10,905 bases of DNA from an uncultured Brevibacterium sp. (GTDB taxonomy: Bacteria; Actinomycetota; Actinomycetes; Actinomycetales; Brevibacteriaceae): assembly GCA_902489215.1 (NCBI GenBank), contig CABTZE010000061.1:1-10905 (forward strand). Reading direction: 5' to 3'. Under the pieces are notes generated by a model, which saw only the letters and a list, made by a program, of their open reading frames with translations, ran no database searches and was not told the origin of the DNA. A program made the translations under genes and the position numbers. Below, in pieces: positions 5,920-10,905 of the stretch (position 1 is the first letter of the stretch; every line of letters starts with the position of its first letter).

Positions 5920-6912
5920 TTAGAACTGTTCGTCCTCGACGAACGAAAGGTCGTCAGCGGGCTCGGAAAGCGAGGCGGCGCTGTCCTTGAGGCTCAGGCC
6001 GAGCTCGTCGAGCTTCTGCTTGACTTCTTCGATCGACTTCGAGCCGAAGTTGCGGATGTCCATCAGGTCGGCTTCGCTGCGGCTGACGAGCTCGCCGACG
6101 GTGTGGATGCCTTCGCGCTTCAGGCAGTTGTAGGAGCGAACCGTGAGGTCGAGGCTCTCAATGGCCAGCGCGAGGTCAGCAGCCATGGCTGCGTCAACCG
6201 GCGAAGGACCGATCTCAATGCCTTCCGATTCCACGTTGAGTTCACGGGCCAGGCCGAAGAGCTCGACGAGCGTCGTACCGGCCGAAGCCAGTGCGTCGCG
6301 CGGGGAGATCGAAGGCTTGGTTTCGACGTCGACGACCAGGCGGTCGAAGTCGGTGCGCTGTTCAACACGGGTGGCTTCGACCTTGTAGGTCACGCGCAGA
6401 ACGGGCGAGTAGATGGAGTCGACCGGAATGCGGCCGATCTCTGCATCTGCGTTCTTGTTCTGAGCAGCCGACACGTAGCCGCGACCGCGTTCGATCGTCA
6501 GCTCCATGTCGAGCGAGCCTTCTTCGTTCAGCGTGGCGATGAAGAGGTCCGGGTTGTGGATCTCAACACCAGCCGGTGCGCTGATGTCAGCGGCCGTGAC
6601 ATCGCCGGGGCCCTGCTTGCGCAGGTACGCGACGACCGGTTCGTCGAATTCCGAGGAGACGACAAGCGACTTCAGGTTGAGGATGAACTCGGTGACGTCT
6701 TCCTTGACTCCGGGAACCGTGGTGAACTCGTGCAGCACACCGTCGATGCGGATGCTGGTGACGGCGGCACCGGGGATGGAGGACAGAAGGGTACGACGCA
6801 GCGAGTTGCCGAGGGTGTAGCCGAAGCCGGGCTCCAGGGGCTCGATGACGAACCGGGAGCGCAGATCGGAGACAACCTCTTCAGTGAGCGTGGGACGCTG
6901 TGCAATGAGCAC
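5920..6912 (-). CDS. rpoA: DNA-directed RNA polymerase subunit alpha
   Basis: Alpha subunit whose dimer scaffolds RNA polymerase assembly. The N-terminal domain (about 1-235) shows FVIEPLEPGFGYTLGNSLRRTLLSSIPGAA-type sequence at 21-50 and the dimerisation/beta-binding core. The C-terminal domain (about 250-310) has LTVRSYNCLKREGIHTVGEL (256-275), where Arg259 matches the UP-element-contacting Arg265 of E. coli, followed by RNFGSKSIEEV. An acidic tail ends the 330-residue protein. The start codon is GTG (6912-6910), preceded by AAGGAAG; no better ATG gives the family N-terminus. The gene lies between rpsK and rplQ, the place where many bacteria also have rpsD, which is absent here. A small hairpin lies just before its ribosome-binding site. 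Confidence 0.98.
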   Translation of the reverse strand: MLIAQRPTLTEEVVSDLRSRFVIEPLEPGFGYTLGNSLRRTLLSSIPGAAVTSIRIDGVLHEFTTVPGVKEDVTEFILNLKSLVVSSEFDEPVVAYLRKQGPGDVTAADISAPAGVEIHNPDLFIATLNEEGSLDMELTIERGRGYVSAAQNKNADAEIGRIPVDSIYSPVLRVTYKVEATRVEQRTDFDRLVVDVETKPSISPRDALASAGTTLVELFGLARELNVESEGIEIGPSPVDAAMAADLALAIESLDLTVRSYNCLKREGIHTVGELVSRSEADLMDIRNFGSKSIEEVKQKLDELGLSLKDSAASLSEPADDLSFVEDEQF

Positions 6913-6927
6913 GTGGGCTTCCTTTCA

Positions 6928-6953
6928 GCGAACATCCGCTATATGACGTTCGC
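6928..6953 (-). promoter_or_regulatory. Hairpin before the rpoA ribosome-binding site
   Basis: On the minus strand GCGAACGTC pairs with GATGTTCGC (nine pairs including one wobble) around an eight-base ATATAGCG loop. It ends a few bases before the AAGGAAG site of rpoA, in the 77-base gap after rpsK. It might set the rate of rpoA initiation or mark an RNA-processing site. Confidence 0.4.
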
Positions 6954-6989
6954 GCTTAAAGAGTTCTGGACTCGTTACGCTGTGCCGAC

Positions 6990-7391
6990 TCAGCCGCGGC
7001 GGCGCTTGGGCGGACGGCAGCCGTTGTGCGGGTGCGGGGTGACGTCCTGAATGGTGCCCAGCTCAAGACCGGTGGCCTGGAGCGAGCGGATAGCGGTTTC
7101 CCGACCGGAACCGGGGCCCTTGACGAAAACGTCAACCTTCTTCAGACCGTGTTCCTGTGCGCGGCGCGCAGCGGATTCGGCAGCCATCTGAGCGGCGTAC
7201 GGGGTCGACTTGCGCGAACCCTTGAATCCGACCTCACCAGAAGAAGCCCAGGAGATCACGGCACCGGTGGGGTCCGTGATGGAAACGATGGTGTTGTTGA
7301 ACGTCGACTTGATGTGAGCCTGGCCGTTGACCAGGTTCTTCCTATCACGACGACGGGGCTTGCGAGCAGCAGCTCGTGACTTGGGTGGCAT
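6990..7391 (-). CDS. rpsK: 30S ribosomal protein S11
   Basis: Small-subunit platform protein that contacts 16S rRNA near the Shine-Dalgarno/anti-Shine-Dalgarno helix. The 133-residue protein has the basic N-terminus (KSRAAARKPRRRDRKN), the conserved HIKSTFNNTIVSITDPTGAV (26-45), WASSGEVGFKGSRKSTPYAAQ (48-68), FVKGPGSGRE and the C-terminal HNGCRPPKRRR signature. AGGAG lies upstream of the ATG at 7391. It follows rpsM by 21 bases in the same operon. The length and ends are normal for the family. Confidence 0.98.
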   Translation of the reverse strand: MPPKSRAAARKPRRRDRKNLVNGQAHIKSTFNNTIVSITDPTGAVISWASSGEVGFKGSRKSTPYAAQMAAESAARRAQEHGLKKVDVFVKGPGSGRETAIRSLQATGLELGTIQDVTPHPHNGCRPPKRRRG

Positions 7392-7412
7392 CTAAATCTC
7401 CTACTCGAACGC

Positions 7413-7781
7413 TTACTTCTTCTTGCCTGCAACGGTGCGCTTCGGACCCTTGCGCGTACGCGCGTTGGTCTTGGTGCGCTGACCGCGGACGGGCAGGCCG
7501 CGGCGGTGACGAACACCCTGGTAGCTGCCGATCTCAACCTTGCGGCGAATGTCGGCTGCAACCTCGCGGCGCAGATCGCCTTCAACCTTGAAGGTGCCTT
7601 CGATGTAGTCGCGCAGCTGCACGAGCTGATCGTCGGTCAGGTCCTTGACGCGGATGTCCGGGCTGATGCCGGTTTCCGTGAGGGTCTGGCTCGCACGAGT
7701 GCGGCCCACACCAAAAATGTATGTCAGGGCGACTTCCACGCGCTTTTCGCGCGGGAGGTCAACTCCGGCTAAACGTGCCAT
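7413..7781 (-). CDS. rpsM: 30S ribosomal protein S13
   Basis: Small-subunit head protein that contacts 16S rRNA, S19 and bridge B1 to the large subunit. The 122 residues begin with the conserved MARLAGVDLPREKRVEVALT, contain the helix-two-turns-helix segment (YIFGVGRTRASQTL) and GSYQGVRHRRGLPVRGQRTKTNAR (84-107), and end in a basic tail GPKRTVAGKKK. A TGGAGT ribosome-binding site precedes the ATG at 7781. It is separated from the upstream rpmJ by an unusually long 198-base structured gap, which may be an independent regulatory leader, and is followed closely by rpsK. Confidence 0.98.
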   Translation of the reverse strand: MARLAGVDLPREKRVEVALTYIFGVGRTRASQTLTETGISPDIRVKDLTDDQLVQLRDYIEGTFKVEGDLRREVAADIRRKVEIGSYQGVRHRRGLPVRGQRTKTNARTRKGPKRTVAGKKK

Positions 7782-7782
7782 G

Positions 7783-7979
7783 TGTTTACTCCATGTAGAT
7801 ATTCGAAGGTTCTTGCTCAGGCATGTCCGGATGTCTGTTTCAGACCCGGTCCCCGGCCCTCGAACCGGGGGTGTCGTCCTCGCTGTGCAGGAGTTCCTGC
7901 CGGCGAGGGGGCGATGCCTGCTTGGGTGTGGACTCGCCTGCCTTTGAGGGAAGCGAACCCATCGATCTGCGTTAGCTGA
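7783..7979 (-). promoter_or_regulatory. Structured rpsM leader (candidate ribosomal-protein leader RNA)
   Basis: This 197-base gap carries three successive hairpins. The first (7878-7908) is two-tiered: CCTCGC/GCGAGG outside and GCAGG/CCTGC inside with an AGTT loop. The second (7845-7869) pairs CCCGGT with ACCGGG. The third is a small GTCTG/CAGAC stem (7833-7845) that partly competes with it for base 7845. Tight ribosomal operons rarely leave gaps this long. An autoregulatory leader or a processing site is possible; I cannot assign it to a known RNA family. Confidence 0.45.
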
Positions 7980-8093
7980 TCAGCCCTGGCGCTGCTTGTG
8001 ACGCGGGTTCGAGCAGATCACCATGACCACCGAGTTGCGGCGGATGACCTTACAGCTGTCGCAGATCTTTTTGACGCTTGGCTTAACTTTCAT
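7980..8093 (-). CDS. rpmJ: 50S ribosomal protein L36, zinc-binding type
   Basis: Smallest large-subunit protein, 37 residues, starting MKVKPSVKKICDSCKVIRRN and ending NPRHKQRQG. The zinc ligands Cys11, Cys14, Cys27 and His32 are all present, so this is the Zn-containing (C+) form rather than the zinc-independent paralogue that some actinobacteria also carry. AAGGA lies just upstream of the ATG at 8093. It lies 75 bases after infA; that gap contains a GCCCC/GGGGC hairpin (8119-8130) inside a larger potential stem formed by ACCAC (8111) and GTGGT (8142-8146). The gene is short but unmistakable. Confidence 0.97.
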   Translation of the reverse strand: MKVKPSVKKICDSCKVIRRNSVVMVICSNPRHKQRQG

Positions 8094-8168
8094 CGCTATT
8101 CCTTCTTGTCACCACAAAGCCCCTCGGGGCCAGCCCAAGGGGTGGTCGCGGTGAGTGTCAAAAGATCC

Positions 8169-8390
8169 TTACTTGTAGCGGTAGACAATCCGTCCGCGAG
8201 AAAGGTCGTAGGGAGACAGCTCCACTACAACACGGTCTTCGGGAAGGATGCGGATGTAGTGCTGGCGCATCTTTCCGGAGATGTGCGCAAGCACAAGGTG
8301 GCCGTTGGTCAGCTCAACGCGAAACATCGCGTTGGGCAGAGCCTCGACGACCGTGCCCTCGATCTCAATGACCCCTTCTTTTTTGGCCAT
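8169..8390 (-). CDS. infA: Translation initiation factor IF-1
   Basis: Essential S1-like OB-fold protein that binds the 30S A site and assists IF-2 and IF-3 during initiation. The 73 residues are canonical: MAKKEGVIEIEGTVVEALPN at the start, the MFRVELTNGHLVLAHISGKMR core and the C-terminal EDRVVVELSPYDLSRGRIVYRYK-type end. It is the first visible gene of the operon rpmJ-rpsM-rpsK-rpoA-rplQ; its upstream neighbour is divergent, so a promoter must lie in 8391-8542, though I could not point to a clear one. Two CCGCGG blocks (8413-8418 and 8423-8428) lie close upstream of the start and could form a small hairpin. Confidence 0.98.
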   Translation of the reverse strand: MAKKEGVIEIEGTVVEALPNAMFRVELTNGHLVLAHISGKMRQHYIRILPEDRVVVELSPYDLSRGRIVYRYK

Positions 8391-8527
8391 ATCGTTCGCT
8401 TACCCCTGCTCCCCGCGGAATCCCGCGGATTGAGTGTCTTTTCCGTACAGCCCGTGGATGCGAAACTTCGGTTTCCCCGCCCTCACCGTCGCCCGTCATC
8501 CACACTGTGATCAGCGGGATTCTGCGC

Positions 8528-8549
8528 TAGAGTGAGCGCGTCATGGGAG
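8528..8549 (+). promoter_or_regulatory. Candidate -10 and ribosome-binding site of the calpain-like gene
   Basis: TAGAGT (8528-8533) is a plausible -10 and would start transcription within a few bases of the ATG at 8543. GGGAG (8545-8549) lies five bases before a second in-frame ATG at 8555, so the real start may be 8555. No good -35 is visible. Confidence 0.35.
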
Positions 8550-9295
8550 CCGAAATGCCGACAGCCCACAAGCCAATTGTCTATTATACAGCGAATATGC
8601 TTGACTTTCCAACCGATGTGACGCAGTGCGCAGATATTCGGCAGGGTCCGCTGGGCACCTGTTGGCTTATTGCGCCGCTCATTGCGGCCGAGGTGGCAGC
8701 TCCCGGATTCTGCGAGCGCACGGTCGTCCACAGCACGGCCACCCGCGCTGTTGTCGACGTGGGAACGTCTCCCATCACCACAGACATTCCCGCCCACGCA
8801 CGCGACCGCAGCGGTTCGCGCGCCGGGAAAGTCAACAGCGCAACCCTTGTAGAGGCAGCAGCGCAGACAGTCTTCGGCTCACGCCTTGAAGGTCATCTGC
8901 CATTCAGAGGATTTCAGTTTCTCTTCGGTTCGCCCGGCATTGCAATACCCACACTTCCCGGTCTAGCCGAGTTCGCACTTCGCGCAGCCGTCCGTGGACT
9001 TGAGAGCGCACGCCCCGTCGTCGCCGCAACACTGCCTAAGCGCAGCAGCTTCGACCTGAGCGAGACTCGGGACGGCACACCCGTGCGGATCACTCCGAAC
9101 CACGTGTACGCGGTCGTCGGCCACACTTCCGGCGAGCGCAGCAACACCGACCACTCCCCCAGGCTGCTTCTGCGCAATCCCGTACTCACCGGCCGCGCCA
9201 ACATCGACGCCGATGCCCTATGCCTGAACGCACGGCAGCTGACTGAAGCAACCATGACGGTCTTCATCGGACCGAAGCTGCAACAGCCCAGGTGA
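8543..9295 (+). CDS. Calpain-like (peptidase C2) cysteine protease, minimal form
   Basis: A 250-residue protein with the hallmarks of the calpain catalytic core. QGPLGTCWLIAPLIAAE (34-50) matches the calpain QGxLGDCWxLAAL block, with oxyanion Gln34 and nucleophile Cys40. ATLVEAAAQTVFGS (100-113) resembles the LLEKAYAKLxGSY segment. NHVYAVVGH supplies His187, and LLLRNPVLTGR supplies Asn212 in place of the usual RNPWG. Cys-to-His (147) and His-to-Asn (25) spacings are close to those of calpains (about 157 and 24). LGDCW is changed to LGTCW and NPW to NPV. No signal peptide, membrane segment, EF-hand or C2 domain is present, so it appears cytoplasmic. It is a single gene, divergent from infA and convergent with the wall-anchored hydrolase. 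The homology is inferred from motifs alone; proteolytic activity and substrate are unknown. Confidence 0.7.
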   Translation: MGAEMPTAHKPIVYYTANMLDFPTDVTQCADIRQGPLGTCWLIAPLIAAEVAAPGFCERTVVHSTATRAVVDVGTSPITTDIPAHARDRSGSRAGKVNSATLVEAAAQTVFGSRLEGHLPFRGFQFLFGSPGIAIPTLPGLAEFALRAAVRGLESARPVVAATLPKRSSFDLSETRDGTPVRITPNHVYAVVGHTSGERSNTDHSPRLLLRNPVLTGRANIDADALCLNARQLTEATMTVFIGPKLQQPR

Positions 9296-9354
9296 CCCAC
9301 AAACCCAAACCGCACTGACAGAAGATGGTGAGCTCCACCTCGTCAGCCAGAGAG

Positions 9355-9399
9355 AAAAGCGCTCGCGGGTCCCGAACTATCGGGGCCCGCGAGCGTTTT
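9355..9399. terminator. Bidirectional intrinsic terminator
   Basis: AAAA then CGCTCGCGGGTCCCG (one bulged G before it) pairs with CGGGGCCCGCGAGCG and TTTT, one wobble included, around a short loop. It lies between two convergent genes, the calpain-like gene and the LPXTG hydrolase, and has A and T tracts suitable for both directions. Confidence 0.87.
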
Positions 9400-9427
9400 C
9401 AGACCAGAGTCAGCCGATCACATCTGC

Positions 9428-10905
9428 TCAGTGGCGAGCTCTGCGACGGCCGTTGAGGGCCATAGCCGAACCCGCGGCCAGCAGCAGAGCCGCTGCTGCG
9501 AGGATTCCCGCAACATCAGCACCCGTGCGCGGCAGAGGCTTGCTTTCACCCTCTGCTTTGTCGGTCGGAGTCTTGCCGCCCTTGTCGGCTCCCTTGTCGC
9601 CAGGCTTGTCCTTGCCTTCGGTCGTACCGCCCGCTTCCGGGCCGTCCTTCCGCGGCTTGTCCTTCGACAGGATTTCCAGACCGGCGCTCCCCACCTTCTT
9701 GCCCTGCGCATCGAAGATCGCAACTTCAACAGTCGAACCGGCTTTCAGGCCCTCGGGCACCGAGAACACGCCAGCGAAGTTGCCGCCGTTGTCAGTGGTG
9801 AACGAGTACGTCTTGTCACCGATCTTCAGCACGTAGTCAGTTTCCGAATCGAGGTGCGTCACCTTGAAGCCGACTTCGCTGCCAACATGCGCTTTCGAGG
9901 TGGACAGGGTGAAGCCGTCGGTGCGGAACGTCTGCATCTTGCACTTGTTCGGCAGGTTCACCGTCTTGCCGTTGTGGTCCTTCGCGGTATCCGGCTTGTC
10001 CAGCTTCTCGCCGAAATCGCCGTCACGCGGCACCCGCCCCTTACTGAGGAACGTGTTGACGGTGTCAGACACGCATCCGCCAGCAGCCTGGTAGGAGGTG
10101 TGATCGTTGCCGGCCACGCTCAGCAGCGAACCGTCAATGAGCTGGGCCATCTTGACACCCGCCGCGTAGGGCGTTGCAGGGTCGTGCGAGGTGGACACCA
10201 CGAGGATGTTCGGAACCTTCGTCAGCTGCTTCGCCTTGGGCAGCGTGCCCTTGAACTTCCAGAAGTCGCACGTGTCATAGCCGGCCGGCGAAACGCTCGC
10301 GCGCTGGAACGGCGCTGCCGCATCGTAGGCTTCTGCGAACTTGCGGACCTGAGCAAGCTTGGCGTCGTCCTTCGGCTCATGTGCACTGTTGGAGTCGGTG
10401 CAGCGAATGTTCGTGAAAGCCGCACCGGACGGGTCGTAGTGGCCCGATTCGTCGCGGCCGTCGTACATGTCAGCGAGAATCAGAAGCTGACCTGCTGACT
10501 TACCCGCTTTGAGCTCATTCAGCGCGTAGTTCAGACGGGGCCACAGCGAAGTGCTGTAGAGAGCCTGGAATTCACCGAGGCGCCCAACTGAGAACGTGAT
10601 GCGACGCTGATCGTCCGGGTTGCCGGTGGGCAGACCCTTGCCCCCGTCAGCCGTTTCAAGCGTCTGGAGCAGCTTCGCGTTGTTGTCGCTGAGAACCTTC
10701 GGGTCGTCGCTTTCGCCCAGCGCACACGTGAACTTCTGGTCGGCAAGCGGGGTTTCTTCGAACGCCTCCGGCCACAGTTCACCGTAAGTCTTGTCCTCGC
10801 GGCCCCTCGCGGCACAGTCCTTTGCGAACTGTTCAAAGGTGTCCTGGAAGCCAGCACCCTGGTTGACGGTGTCCTTCTGGTCCTCCGTCAGCCCCTCAAG
10901 GTCGA
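9428..10905 (-). CDS. Wall-anchored alpha/beta-hydrolase (tripeptidyl aminopeptidase type), C-terminal part
   Basis: The frame is open to the right edge, so only the last 491 residues are seen. They match the second half of secreted actinobacterial S33/TAP-like hydrolases, which remove tri- or other short peptides from protein N-termini. The catalytic Asp241 lies in SHDPATPY and His268 in GNDHTS, followed by the conserved GGCV; the Ser nucleophile must lie beyond base 10905. Several Cys (30, 60, 168, 212 and 276 of the fragment) suggest disulphides and export. About 330-413 form an Ig-like beta domain, then comes a Lys/Gly/Asp-rich wall-spanning linker, LPRTG (457-461, bases 9521-9535), a hydrophobic helix and the basic tail NGRRRARH: a complete sortase signal. 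It may supply peptides or act on host proteins (inference). It ends before the terminator at 9355-9399. Confidence 0.9.
   Translation of the reverse strand, partial: DLEGLTEDQKDTVNQGAGFQDTFEQFAKDCAARGREDKTYGELWPEAFEETPLADQKFTCALGESDDPKVLSDNNAKLLQTLETADGGKGLPTGNPDDQRRITFSVGRLGEFQALYSTSLWPRLNYALNELKAGKSAGQLLILADMYDGRDESGHYDPSGAAFTNIRCTDSNSAHEPKDDAKLAQVRKFAEAYDAAAPFQRASVSPAGYDTCDFWKFKGTLPKAKQLTKVPNILVVSTSHDPATPYAAGVKMAQLIDGSLLSVAGNDHTSYQAAGGCVSDTVNTFLSKGRVPRDGDFGEKLDKPDTAKDHNGKTVNLPNKCKMQTFRTDGFTLSTSKAHVGSEVGFKVTHLDSETDYVLKIGDKTYSFTTDNGGNFAGVFSVPEGLKAGSTVEVAIFDAQGKKVGSAGLEILSKDKPRKDGPEAGGTTEGKDKPGDKGADKGGKTPTDKAEGESKPLPRTGADVAGILAAAALLLAAGSAMALNGRRRARH

Noticed and set aside
5245..7050. A 601-codon plus-strand open frame covering rplQ and rpoA
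   Set aside because: It is antisense to two unmistakable genes, has shadow-type Arg/Val-rich composition and no family features. Long antisense frames are usual in high-GC DNA.
1..10905. CRISPR arrays, tRNA or rRNA genes, insertion sequences, phage genes
   Set aside because: I saw no regularly spaced conserved repeats with spacers, no cloverleaf with TTCNA arm, no transposase or integrase motifs and no terminal inverted repeats with target duplications.

Overview
The window is a piece of a high-GC actinobacterial chromosome. The gene order infA-rpmJ-rpsM-rpsK-rpoA-rplQ without rpsD, strong A-tract/T-tract hairpins between genes, the zinc-type L36 and a sortase-anchored (LPRTG) hydrolase all fit the Actinomycetales. 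Actinomycetaceae is my best guess, but it rests on gene order and protein style only, because no database search was possible.

Layout, left to right. Bases 1-80 are G/C homopolymer-rich and break the trpS reading frame; they look like a damaged contig end. trpS (minus) is therefore present only as its first 146 codons. A mostly non-coding stretch (519-1072) follows. It holds a small plus-strand ORF that looks frameshifted by one missing C, and a strong bidirectional terminator. Next come xth, exonuclease III (minus), and a divergent GNAT acetyltransferase (plus) with two plausible starts, then two hairpins. A translationally coupled one-carbon pair, glyA-folD (minus), follows. Upstream of glyA lies a 480-bp gap holding a leader hairpin, alternating CACCTCG arms, a degenerate 19-bp tandem array and the terminator of the ribosomal operon.

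The central block (minus, transcribed right to left) is the distal ribosomal/RNA polymerase operon: infA, rpmJ, a structured leader of about 200 nt, rpsM, rpsK, rpoA and rplQ. It supplies initiation factor IF-1, ribosomal proteins L36, S13, S11 and L17, and the RNA polymerase alpha subunit. Divergent from infA is the most unusual gene of the window, a 250-residue protein that keeps the calpain (peptidase C2) Gln/Cys/His/Asn signature with nearly canonical spacing but has no accessory domain. It converges, across another bidirectional terminator, on the 3' part of a large secreted alpha/beta-hydrolase of the tripeptidyl-aminopeptidase type with an Ig-like domain and LPRTG cell-wall anchor, whose 5' end lies beyond the right edge.

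Most genes are housekeeping (translation, transcription, folate one-carbon metabolism, base-excision repair). The accessory interest lies in the calpain-like protease, the wall-anchored peptidase, the tandem repeats and the structured leaders. No tRNA, rRNA, CRISPR array, insertion sequence or phage gene was seen.
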